Shown one piece after another: positions 34,065-44,275 of a stretch of 64,000 bases of DNA. Under the pieces are notes generated by a model, which saw only the letters and a program-made list of their open reading frames with translations, did no database searches and was not told where the DNA came from. Numbering within the stretch: the stretch's first letter is position 1; every line of letters starts with the position of its first letter. The DNA comes from Puccinia triticina (Eukaryota; Basidiomycota; Pucciniomycetes; Pucciniales; Pucciniaceae), in contig NC_070560.1 of NCBI RefSeq assembly GCF_026914185.1, positions 656,001 to 720,000 of the forward strand. The letters run 5' to 3'. The position numbers were made by a program, and so were the translations under genes.

Positions 34065-36434
34065 TCAAATTTCCAGTCCATAATACTTGTGTAATCTTTC
34101 ACTCAACTTTTCAATTGAGTAATAAAAAATGTTATTGAAAAAAATCTTAGCATTTGGATGGACTTTTGTGAAATTTGCATTTGAAAAGAAGATTTGATTT
34201 AGATATGGATTTTCAAAACTTTTGATAAACATTGCTAACCACTTCCAGGTTGAGGAAAGTATGCCCTGACAAATGGAAGCCTGCACTTTCTTGCGCTGAA
34301 GATTAGAATTTTGAAGGCTTATTTGATGCATCTTGAGTTGTCTGAAGCTCTCTGGAGTTGGAGGAGATTGGATTGATCTTGCTTGCAGATATGATCCTGG
34401 GGCTAAGTCAAGAGCAAACTTGTGTGCCTTCTCCAGAAGACCTTGATGGCTCTGAGAATGTGCTTCAAATTGGAAATCATCTCCAAGCAAAGTACCAATC
34501 ATGTCAACATAAAACATGAACAGGGTCACTTCTCTCACAAATAACAAGCCCTTTTTGCCTGAACTTTTAACCTCTAAAACCTGGATTTTGGCTTTCTCAT
34601 TCCAAAACAAGTGCCAGTACCCCCTATTTGATAATATATTATCAATGGAACCCACTAGATATCTCATCCGTTCACCTTTTAATTCTTTTTGATCTCCAAT
34701 CTCCACTTTGTTGCTTGAATTTGCTTCTTCCAAACGTTTTTTCATCAGTCTGGTGAGAGTTACATCTGGGAATTTCTGACAAACCAGTAGTGGGTCTTTG
34801 TTGTAAATGGACAGTTCTAAGGTGTCAGGTTGATCCTCTTGAATGAATTCTATTATGCATTCTGCTCTGAACCGATCAGAATTGGTTGGATATTCTTCAT
34901 GTGAAAAGACTTCCACATCAAACTTGAGAATATCACTAAATTTGATCTCTTTCTGGTGCACCTTTGGGGTGAATGTCTTGTGAGAATCAATATACAACAC
35001 TATCTCTTTATTTTTTTCATTTTGAATTGTCCCTGTAGCCCCAATATTCCAGTCTTGGCCATAGTATCCTTCTGGTTCTGCTTCAGCATCCTTGAGTTCT
35101 GTACCAGGAGCTAATGTTGCAAAATTGGAGATGTTAGTATTTGAAGGATCTACTTTTTTTCTCTTCCTTCTTGATTTTTCCTTCACATTCATGTTATCCT
35201 TATAGTGTAGAATTCTTTTGTGTGTTCTATGGGTTGACTGCTTTGAATAATTCAAAGCACTTCTCACAGGAATTTTTTCTCCCTCTATTTGTTTGTCAAA
35301 TTGAGATTTTGATGTTGGATTGTGAAAGATTGGGTTTTTCTCTTTTAGTCCAGTTCCAGGGACTAATTGTGGATAATTGGAGATGCAGGCATCATTTGAA
35401 GGCTGTAATCCTTTTCTTTTCTTTCTTGATTTTTGTGGCTCACCATTAGGCTGGGAATTCACAAATCCTTTTTGAGATGGGTGGATTGGCTGCTCTAAAG
35501 AGTTCAAACTATTTGGGACCAGAGTTGTTGGAGATTGAGAACTTGATCCCACATCTACTTTTCTTTCAAATGGAGAGTATTTGTTGACTAGATTCACAGT
35601 AGGATTGTGGGATATTGGCTCTGCCTCTATCTGAGATAGTAATGATTGAAGCAGCTCATCTGGAATGTAAAAATTTACATCCACTTCACTTGGTGTTGGA
35701 TTGTGGGAGATTGCAATTTCCTCTACTGGAGATTGAAGCATATGAGTATCTGACATAACCAGTGAATGGGTAGGAGTCACAGTTTTGTTGATATCTTCTG
35801 GCATATTTTGAAAAGCTTCAACTGCTGCAATATTTGGCAGGGAACCATGATTGTTTGTCAGCAGTTGATTAGATTGAAAAAATTCATTTACTCTGGATGT
35901 ATCTTCACAAATTGGGTTGGTCAAGCTTGAAGCATAGGGGAAAACCCCCATAATATTGTGAAAAAATCCGGAATTAGATTGGAAGATTTGACCTGGTGTA
36001 TTTTGATGATTCACATGGATGTATCTTGGAGGTATTTTATCATTTGAGCTCCAATTGGATCGTGTGGCTTGAATTGGTTGAAATCCATGTAAAGTGCAAG
36101 CTTCTTGATTCTTGGCATCTCTAGCACAATATGAGCCATTTCTTTGTGCAAATAACTGGCCTGCTTCTCTGATCTGAAAATGATTCTGTGGCTTTTCCAA
36201 GTTGAAAGAGGAGGATTGGAACTCATTGGTAAAAATTCCTTGATCAGCTTCATGGAGAGTTGGTGTTGATGTGAGGTAGAGGGGGTCATCCATTTCAAGA
36301 AATCTGTCTTCCATCCCATCAAACAAATGACCAACAGACCCGTTCCATTTCAAAGCTGATTCCTCTGAAGCTTTACAAGCAATAAGAACTCCCAAATAAG
36401 AAAGGAAGAGATGCCTAACAAACACAAAGATCAT
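34065..36434 (-). CDS. Single-exon secreted-protein candidate (789 aa)
   Basis: One uninterrupted frame. The start MIFVFVRHLFLSYLGVLIAC looks like a signal peptide cleaved near residue 20. The middle is repetitive: SHNPT/FHNPT at about 242, 274 and 369, and two related blocks each with a basic cluster (KSRKKRK at 335, SRRKRKK at 421) followed by NxxISN and a LxPGTxLK motif. The basic clusters resemble nuclear localisation signals. Residues 455-720 appear to be an ordered domain (YYGQDWNIGATG, YLVGSIDNILSNRGYWHLFW, LFMFYVDMIGTLLGDDFQF). I do not recognise the family. The gene is AT-rich, unlike the DENN gene. It could be a lineage-specific effector-like protein or a transposon-borne gene; an internal intron is possible. 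Confidence 0.65.
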   Translation of the reverse strand: MIFVFVRHLFLSYLGVLIACKASEESALKWNGSVGHLFDGMEDRFLEMDDPLYLTSTPTLHEADQGIFTNEFQSSSFNLEKPQNHFQIREAGQLFAQRNGSYCARDAKNQEACTLHGFQPIQATRSNWSSNDKIPPRYIHVNHQNTPGQIFQSNSGFFHNIMGVFPYASSLTNPICEDTSRVNEFFQSNQLLTNNHGSLPNIAAVEAFQNMPEDINKTVTPTHSLVMSDTHMLQSPVEEIAISHNPTPSEVDVNFYIPDELLQSLLSQIEAEPISHNPTVNLVNKYSPFERKVDVGSSSQSPTTLVPNSLNSLEQPIHPSQKGFVNSQPNGEPQKSRKKRKGLQPSNDACISNYPQLVPGTGLKEKNPIFHNPTSKSQFDKQIEGEKIPVRSALNYSKQSTHRTHKRILHYKDNMNVKEKSRRKRKKVDPSNTNISNFATLAPGTELKDAEAEPEGYYGQDWNIGATGTIQNEKNKEIVLYIDSHKTFTPKVHQKEIKFSDILKFDVEVFSHEEYPTNSDRFRAECIIEFIQEDQPDTLELSIYNKDPLLVCQKFPDVTLTRLMKKRLEEANSSNKVEIGDQKELKGERMRYLVGSIDNILSNRGYWHLFWNEKAKIQVLEVKSSGKKGLLFVREVTLFMFYVDMIGTLLGDDFQFEAHSQSHQGLLEKAHKFALDLAPGSYLQARSIQSPPTPESFRQLKMHQISLQNSNLQRKKVQASICQGILSSTWKWLAMFIKSFENPYLNQIFFSNANFTKVHPNAKIFFNNIFYYSIEKLSERLHKYYGLEI

Positions 36435-36965
36435 TGATTAACTAAATCAATATGGTTGTATTAGGAGCACAAATATCTTATTAATTTCTTTTGATGTTTG
36501 AGAATATTTTGTTTGAAAAGGAAGCAGTTCTATTTGTCAGTCAGTGGTAGCTAAATTTCTCTTTTAATATGTACTGATGCTCTCACAAATCAAATTTACC
36601 AGAACTGATCAATGTGCAGCAAATATAACTTCATTTTGTCTCTCCTACATGTTAGGTGATGATACACCGGTGCCTCCTGGGGTACTTGTTTAAGTTAGAC
36701 CGCCAGTATATGTTGTTTTGGAACAACACATCTCTTCTCCTCCAGACAACACTGAAACCAATCCAATACATGCAGTGGTATTTATCAATATTTGATTGGT
36801 TTTGTGTCTGATACATTGTATCAGCATTGAATCTGACAACTGATAAAATCAAAATTTGCTCAAATACATGCATTGGCTCCTCAATCCAAACTTTGATGTA
36901 TGTAAATTTCCCAATTGGGCCATTGGATTTTGTCCAAATGGCCAAAAAAAGGGAAGAATTACAGC
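36435..36965. other. Upstream flank of the 789-residue gene
   Basis: 530 nt, AT-rich, no coding frame supported. Presumably contains its promoter. Confidence 0.4.
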
Positions 36966-37172
36966 CAACGGTGTAACCATTACAATACATTGAGTGTATT
37001 GGGTAAAAGTTTTCCATTGAAGATGCATACCTACATGTCCAATTTTTTTTGTTTTTGGCTGTTATTGTATGGACAATGGCTAAAAACAAAAAATTGGACA
37101 TGTAGGTATGCATCTTCAATGAAAAATGTTTACCCAATACGCTCAATGTATCGTAATGGTTACACCGTTGAT
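36966..37172. mobile_element. hAT-type MITE (hairpin, 207 bp)
   Basis: Long inverted repeat: the left arm from CAACGGTGTAACCATTACAA and the right arm ending TGGTTACACCGTTG pair for about 95 bp around a short AT-rich loop. An exact 8-bp ATTACAGC flanks it (36958-36965 and 37173-37180), as expected for hAT insertion. The TIR matches that of the hAT element at 40353. Two extra bases (AT) sit at the right end. Confidence 0.85.
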
Positions 37173-37529
37173 ATTACAGCTAACGCGGAAAAGCTTGCGG
37201 CCAGCTTTTACCACTGATTTCAGCCTCAAAGCCTGTATGGCTCCTGTACGTCAGGAATGTCATCAGAAGAAAAAAAACTTCCTTTTGTTTTCCACTTTGG
37301 GGCCTTGAGGGCCCCACCATTGGATTCTTGGAGTGATTTTACCTCAATCCGGCCCTTTGCCGCTCCTGCCTCCCTCGCCCCTTGCCCGGCCTGGCACCCA
37401 TGTCAAGCAAAATCAGCTGGCCAAACGGGTTTTGACTGCCTGTACAGTGAAGCTGTACAGGCCTGTGGCAGAAATCATTTCAGCCACGAAATTTGGCAAG
37501 CTTTTCCGTGTTAGCTGTAAATTTATTTG
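37173..37529. other. No supported gene
   Basis: About 350 nt between two inverted-repeat elements; nothing assigned. Confidence 0.35.
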
Positions 37530-39395
37530 GATTTACTTTGCGCTCGGAGGGAAACTCGTGGCGCACAGGAATTTCCATTGACTCGACCTTGCTTGACCTT
37601 GGCCCCCCCTCGGTGCGGGCCACCAGCTCCCCCCAAGACACTACACCATGGGTTATGGTGGACGGATGCTTGACAAAATGGATTGCATCGGCTCGACCAG
37701 GCCGCCAGATCTGGTGGCATATCTGCGGGGGGCGTAATGCCCGCAGTCGCTCAGCGGCTCTGCGGCGGCTTGAACAAATATTACTAGCCTGCCGCCTACC
37801 ACATAGGCTAATCACTCCTTACCCCTCTCTATAGTTATGCATGTATATCAATGCAATTCATTGAATTAACCACATGATTTTTTTTTTTGTCAATTTTTCT
37901 CATAATTAGTTTTAATCATTTATTCTTTTAATCTTTTATTCATGACATATGTAGTCTCTTCCTGACGTTTGAAGAGGTTTAGAAAAAGACATCAGAATTT
38001 TTTTTTCTTTGTCTATAGTGATGCCGTCAGTCTGACGCATGACCGCGGTCAGGCCAACGGCGGAGTCCTGCCAGTTTTTGACGGCGGCCCACCTGATCTG
38101 GCGGGATTACGATAATCAGGTATGCCCGACGGGTGCTTGACCGCGCCACAGGCCAGGTCAAGCCGACAGGCGGCCACCCAAAATTTTCAACCCGTGGTGT
38201 AGAAGAAACTATCCGCACACGGTGGTGCCATGCGGTGGCAGGTGGCCGGGTTGAGACACTCCGGCCATCCGGAGGAATCAATCCTCTCGATGACCGGTCT
38301 ATTCCGGTCATCGAGAGGAATGACTGGCATTCCGGTCATCAAGAGGCCACATCCCTCTTGATGCCCGGAATAGACCGGTCATCCAGAGGGCATCGGGAGT
38401 GATGTGCCTTCTTGATGACCGCTCTATTCGGTCATCAAGAGGACACCACCCTCTCGGTGACCGGTCTGTTCCGGTCATCAAGAAGAATCAATCCTCTTGA
38501 TGACCGATCTGTTCCGGTCATCGAGAGGATACATCCCTCTCAATAAACGGTCAGACCAGTCATCAAGAGGACACCACCCTCTCAATGACCGGAACAGACC
38601 GGTCACCGGGAGGAATCAATCCTCTCAATGACTGGTACCGACCGGTCATCAAGAGGGCATCAAAAGGAATCATATCCCGCTCGATGACCGGAATAGACTG
38701 GTCATTGAGAGGACACATCCCTCTTGATCACCCGCACAGACCAGTCATTGATCCTCTGGATGACCAATCTGTTCCTGTCATCAAGAGGATTGATTCCTCC
38801 CGATGACCAGTATGTTCCGGGCATTGAGAGGGTGGTGTCCTCTCGATGACCGGAACAGATCGGTCATCGAGAGGATTGATTCTTCTTGATGACCGGAACA
38901 GACCGGTCACCAAGAGGCAGTGTCCTTTTGACGACCGTTCTGCACCCAGACCGGTCATCGAGAGGATTGATTCCTCTCGATGACCGGAATAGGGCGGTCA
39001 TCAAGAAGGCACATCACTCCCGATGCCCTCTCGATGACCGGTCTGTGCCGGTCATCAAGAGAGCACATCACTCTTGATGCCCTCTCGATGACCGGAATGC
39101 CAGTCATTGAGAGAGATATATCCTCTCGATGACTGGTCTGTACCGGTCATCAAGAGGGATGTGTCCTCTCGATGACCGGACTAGACCGTTCATTGAGAGG
39201 ATTGATTCCCCCGGATGGCCGGAGTGTCTCAACCCGGCCGCCTGTCACCGCACGGCCCCCCCGTGTCCGGATACTTTCTTGGGGGGAGCTGGTGGCGCGC
39301 ACGGAGGGGGGCCCGACGTCAAGCAACGTCGAGTCAACAGAAATTCCCGTGCGCAACGAGTTTCCCTCCGTGCGCCTGCAAGTAAATCTGAATTT
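37530..39395. mobile_element. Foldback element filled with palindromic satellite
   Basis: Terminal inverted arms: 37530-37640 (GATTTACTT, GGAGGGAAACTCG, AATTTCCATTGACTCGAC, CCACCAGCTCCCCCCAAG) match in reverse at 39275-39395. A second matching pair is 38195-38290 with 39190-39280 (TTGAGACACTCCGGCCATCC). The left arm has about 550 extra bases (37650-38195). No open frame of note, so non-autonomous. No target duplication was resolved. Confidence 0.7.
38285..39210. repeat. Array of GATGACCGG...CCGGTCATC palindromic units
   Basis: At least 15 hairpin units of about 40-65 bp (CTCTCGATGACCGG, 6-8 base centre such as AACAGA or TCTGTT, CCGGTCATCAAGAGG). They are joined by ATCAATCC, CACCACC or CACATCC linkers. 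In the right half the linkers are in reverse orientation (GATTGATTCC, GGTGGTGTCC), so the array is itself inverted around about 38745. Confidence 0.85.
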
Positions 39396-39718
39396 ATATT
39401 GTATTTTTGAAGGTCAACTGAGCTGATGACTGCATGCTTTGCTTTGAACGGATTTCATTGTTTGTAACACTGTGTAATCTTTCTGCTTGGACACTGTTTT
39501 CCAAGCAGTTTTTGGACAGATTTTTTTCCAAAAATGTATGCAATTTTCTGGGCCTGCATGGCTGCCATGGTTGAACTTGTCTAACAAACCTTTTCCCACA
39601 ACTTCTCAGACAAGACTGTCCAAGAAGTTTTTTATGAAGTGCAACTGATGAAATTTCAAAGGGATATCAATAGGGGGGTTCAGAATTGAATTTTACAAAA
39701 CTTTAGAGGTGAAGTTAA

Positions 39719-39868
39719 GGCCCTGTTTGGAGCCAATATAATCCGGGCGATATATGAGTTTTTTTGCGTGTCATCCTATGTGACATCTGATCAGGTCCGC
39801 CAAAACTTGATCAGATGTCACAAAATTCCAGATTATATCGCGCAATTATATTGGCTCTAAACGGGGCC
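39719..39868. mobile_element. PIF/Harbinger-like (Tourist-type) MITE, 150 bp
   Basis: TIRs GGCCCTGTTTGGAGCCAATA (left) and GGCCCCGTTTAGAGCCAATA (right, reversed), pairing for about 35 bp. Flanked by the 3-bp duplication TAA (39716-39718, 39869-39871), typical of Harbinger insertion into TWA. No coding frame. Confidence 0.85.
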
Positions 39869-39871
39869 TAA

Positions 39872-40352
39872 GGCTTTTAAATTCATGAAAAAAATGGTAA
39901 GACACACATGAGGTGTTGTGAGCCTGAGTCTCTTATGTGACAACAGGACAAAAGGAAAAAGAGGGGGAATTGTCTGGATTCATTGGGATAAAGAAATACA
40001 AACAATGAGAGAGAAAGAAAGAGCAAAATAGAGAAGATCAGGCCTAGACTTTTAAGTCTTTAATTATTGATCTGGGCTATTCTCAACCTGGAAAAGTTTG
40101 ATGCCAGCTGTGCCAGGCCAAAATGAGTGCAACAGCCTCCACTCACAACAAGGAAACATTGGTGGGATTCAGAAGTAGGGTTACTACTCTGCTCTGGTTT
40201 TATAGGTCTTAACCAGAGATAACCTTTTGATCTTTTGAGATTGAAAGAGTTTAAGAAACAGGGGAAACAGTCAAGAGAAACAGAGTTCCACTCTGGATAA
40301 ACAAGGTCAGTGAAAGAGTTTACCTACTGTCAATATCCTAGGCGCCTGTGAT
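39872..40352. other. No supported gene
   Basis: 480 nt of AT-rich DNA between the MITE and the hAT element; nothing assigned. Confidence 0.4.
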
Positions 40353-40362
40353 CAACGGTGAA

Positions 40363-40560
40363 ACCAATACAATACAATACAATAATGGTCAATGTATCTG
40401 TATTGTATTTGTTAGCCAATACATGGCAATACAATACATTGGTCATGTATTGGCTAACCAATACAATACAGATACATTGTATTGGAAAGCCAATACATGG
40501 ATAAGCAATACTGTGTAATGTATTTCTTAGGCAATACAATACCAATACATTATTGGTACT
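40363..40560. repeat. Left subterminal TACAATAC repeats of hAT element
   Basis: Many direct and inverted copies of CAATACAATAC and GTATTGGTTAGCC-like words. Equivalent words occur at the right end (43960-44145, GATACAATACAGATAC). Confidence 0.7.
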
Positions 40561-40684
40561 GTATCTGTCATACCTGCTGAAAACAGAAAAAGAAACAAAT
40601 AAAAAAAACTATGTTTCTTTGGGAAACTCTTGGTCTGCGTGGAAGAAATAGGATAAATAAAAAGGTAATATATGTCAAAGAAAA

Positions 40685-43600
40685 CTACAACTCTTCTGGG
40701 AGACATATTTTTTTCATGTGATCATGCTCTTGCTCGGCATGCACAAATATACTGTTGGGAAGCTCAAATTCACCATCTGGATTGAATCCTTGAAGCAACC
40801 ATTGGTGGGAGCTCACACACCTCTCAATGGTTCGGACAGAAAGACTTCCACGATCACGTCCACAAGTGTCTGATGCTGCCGAGAAACACCTCTCAACGCT
40901 TGCTGAGGTTGAGCAGGTAGCTAAAAAATCACGCGCAAGGAGTGCCAGGATAGGAAAATCACGGCTGTGGGCCTATTAAGATTAAGATTGAGGTCAGTAC
41001 GAAATTGACTATGACGGTGGAACAATGTATGAATATGCTTTACAAACCTTCCACCATTGTAGTGCCTCATGTGCTTGAGACGTAGGCTGCTTGAATTTCC
41101 CCGAAAGGTATAGCGATAGCTCGTTGGTGGGGGTCGTTTCAACAGTCTCCGGAAACAAGTCAACCTCTTCAAGTTCCCGCTTTCTAAGATTTTGTTTGTC
41201 TGACTCGGAATGTTCAAGCGAGGCAGGTGGCTCACTGATCACCAGATTGGCTTCGTATTCGATCTTTCTCATGTTGAAGTGTTTGGTAATTAGGGACTCG
41301 GCATGTGAGTGATCGGATGGGTACCACGCTCGGAAGATCGAAAGCCGGTAACTTGGATTTAAAATTGTTGCAAGAACAATTGTGTCGCACTTGATAGCCT
41401 CATCGACATAAGTTCTTGTTTTTTCAAGCATCTTGACGAACATAGGATGGAATTCCTCTTCATTTTTGGAGGCAAGTTTTTTCTTGAGGAACGAGGTTAT
41501 GCCCCAGTATTCGCCTAGCATCATACTACCAGAGGAGATATCTCCTTCCATCCTTTTGGTAATAAAATAAAACTCCTGCCAAGCAAATCAGAAATCAGTT
41601 TTGATCGCTCTATCATGTATTCAAAATGAAAATACCAACAGAAAGTGTATCATTTAGCTTCCTCACCACTTCCCAATCGGAGCGAGCGAGCTCTACATTG
41701 TCAAAGTAATTCGAGTCATCGTCTTTCTCTTGCCGGTCCTTCTTGTTGTCGATAAGCTTGTTGATCACGTGGCGAGCATTATAAGCCCGTTCGCGGCTTT
41801 GGAATTTAATATTCCATCGAATCCCATGGCCCGCAATCAAGCCAGGCCCCGAGTAGTCGAGTTTCTTGCACCACGTGTCAAACTCGGATCGTCGTGCCGC
41901 CGACGAAGTGATTTTCGAAATAATGAAGTCAACCTACAACAGCAAAATGGGTATGTTAGCTGCTTCACAAAAAAAACGATCAGTTCATTGGATTGATTAT
42001 TGCTAACCTTCTCCAATGTTGTCGCAACTGGTTTGCCTTCAATATTGAAATCTTCATCGTCCACTTCATCATCGCTGTTTGAAGGTCCATTGTCTGGTAT
42101 TTTCTCTCGGAACCGACCAACTTGAACCTCTAAGCCATCAGAGTCTTGATTTTCATTCTCGTTCTTTTCTTCAATATCGAAAAGTGCCGGTACAAATCCG
42201 AGAGTCGATTTTTTGGCCTTGGTCAGTCCAGCAGAAGAAAGCGAAAGGGCCCGGAGACCAGCGTTAACAATGAGAGCGATCTTGTGACAAAAGCATCGTA
42301 TGTGGTTTTTGGATAAGTTGAGACTCTCCGAAGTATCCCTGAGGATGATACGATCAACCTCCGCAGCAAGGGTTCGGTTGTTTGACCCAGAATCAGTCGT
42401 GTGAGCTAATATGTATATATTCCAAAAAAAAGCGAAGTAGGCATCAGTTTGTGGCGTTCAAATTAACTTCATGAAAGATCAGAGAGAAGAATAGAGGTTA
42501 GAACAACTTATCTTAGTATGAATGCCCAACTTTTTCAAAATATGCGCAAAAGGAATAGCTAAATACTTCCCTGCATGTGTCCATGCAATATACTTCAACG
42601 CTAAATGGACAATGCGGAAATTCCAGTCGTCCGAAACATAAGCTGCTGAGATTCCCATGAAAGCTTGTCGGTTCCCCTTAGTCGTCCAAACGTCGTGTAT
42701 AATAGTTATCTTCGAGCTCAATTCCTAATGTAATTAAATCAGCAGATCAGTTTCTGCATGTTGAGGTGCAAGATAAAAGGGATCAATAGATTTCAATCAA
42801 CAAAAGAAAATAATGTTACCTTGATCTGGTCGATGGCTTTGGTCTGCAAATTCAAGTAAAGCTTGTGGGCTTCCTTTGCAACCCATGCGCGAGAGAATAG
42901 ACCGCCGCCCTTCCGATGGTAGCTTAAAGCAACCCCGAGTCCAAAGTCTTCAAAACGACTCCACGGAAGCGAATGTCGAACTAACCAAAAAAGCATCAAG
43001 TGGTTGAATACCTTGGTGTCATAGCTTCCAGATTCCAGCATGATCTCAATAGGATCCTTCTCTTTCTGGGTCGATTTTTTCTTGATCTCTTTAGGAGTTA
43101 ACGGTAGCTTGGCCCCGTTTTTGATCGCATCCGCTCGTGATGGGCATGGTGCTCGGTTTTTGTCCCCGTCTCGATGTTTGTATAGGTTTGCGCGAGTTCC
43201 CAATGTCTGTTTGTAGCTATTCCCGCACCATCGACATTTGTACAGCACAGGAGGGCCTGATTTCTTTTCAAACAAAACAAATTGAGCAAACGGATGCCTT
43301 GAAGGCCAGATCATAAAGAGGCCTACCTGACCATCAGCTAATGTGGGCTTATGGAAGAAATCCTCGACATCATCCAAGTTAAGATCATCATCCCTCTTCT
43401 TTCGCTTTTTTCGGGCGGTTTTAACTTTGGAGTTTTCGTCTTCTGAATCTTGTTGGATATCGATTGCATTTTGGGGATGCTCAGCGAGGGAGCCACTCTC
43501 TAGATCAGATTCAACCACTCGTGAACTTCGCTTCCTCTTCGCATTTCTTGAGGTTTGGGGGCTTTCCGCTGTCAAGATCAATCTTGCTTGGGCGTGTTTT

Positions 43601-43749
43601 GCAGCTGAAATTGGAGTTGAAGCAAGCGATTTACGGCCATCTCGGTTTGGTTGGATAAAGTTTGGATTGGTAAGAGCAGGAGTGATTGCCCGGGTTGATT
43701 GGCGGGAGGGAGGCCGTACGCGAGCTGGAGATGCGGATGATCGAGGCAT
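40685..43749 (-). CDS. hAT transposase, six exons (884 aa)
   Basis: Exons 43749-42820, 42724-42508, 42405-42008, 41933-41640, 41575-41048 and 40972-40685, with introns of 95, 102, 74, 64 and 75 nt. All junctions preserve frame; stop TAG. N-terminal basic, disordered part with KTARKKRKKR (likely nuclear signal), then a BED-type zinc finger (CRWCGNSY...NLYKHRDGDKN). The RNase H-like core follows: HDVWTTKGNRQAFMGISAAY, THTTDSGSNN, CFCHKIALIVNAGL, then LNDTLS. The C terminus has the hAT dimerisation region (FPILALLARDFLA, STSASVERCFSAASD, SLSVRTIERCVSSHQWL). It cuts and pastes hAT elements in the nucleus. Intact and of normal family length. Confidence 0.88.
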
Positions 43750-44275
43750 TCAGACGGACTGAAACGGCGATGGTGATGGTTGCAACAGAAACAGAGACTG
43801 AACGATACTGGCCGTGGAGGATGTGATATTGTATATATGTGGTCACCGTCTATGACTACAAACAAGTCCAACCGGTCTCTGCCCTGAGTCGAAGTGAGTA
43901 GGCTGTGACAGCTGGGCCTGTCTGCTGGAATTTGAATACATGTGTGCATGTATCTGTAAGTCATCTGTATTGTATTGATCAGTCAGATACATGAAATGTG
44001 ATATCATGTATTGTATCTGAAATGATGATACAAAAATAAAATACAATTTGTATTGTATCTGTAAAACAGATACAATACAGATACGATACTTTTGGCCCTT
44101 ATCAGATACAATACATGACCAATACAGATACATGTATTGTATTGGTTACACCGTTGCTGTGATGGTAGGTATACTGGAAGTGTGGTAATCTCTTTGGTGG
44201 TGATCCTAGGGCTATCTGGGGTGTGGTTCTGGTGTGCTAAAGTCTGTCAGTAGGGCTATCCGGACACTTTGAGCT

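Larger units (their letters stand above)
40353..44156 (-). mobile_element. Complete hAT DNA transposon (3.8 kb)
   Basis: TIRs CAACGGTGAAACCAATACAA (left) and CAACGGTGTAACCAATACAA (right, reversed) differ at one base in about 23. Exact target duplication CTGTGAT at 40346-40352 and 44157-44163. Both ends are packed with subterminal TACAATAC/GTATTGTA words (40363-40560, 43960-44145), probable transposase-binding sites. It encloses one intact six-exon transposase gene on the minus strand, so it looks autonomous. Confidence 0.9.

Noticed and set aside
38285..39210. CRISPR-like array
   Set aside because: Units are palindromic with variable spacing and no unique spacers, and the genome is eukaryotic.
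37480..39410. Open frames across the foldback element
   Set aside because: They translate repeated hairpin units (DDRSVPVIKR-like) on both strands; an effect of the satellite.
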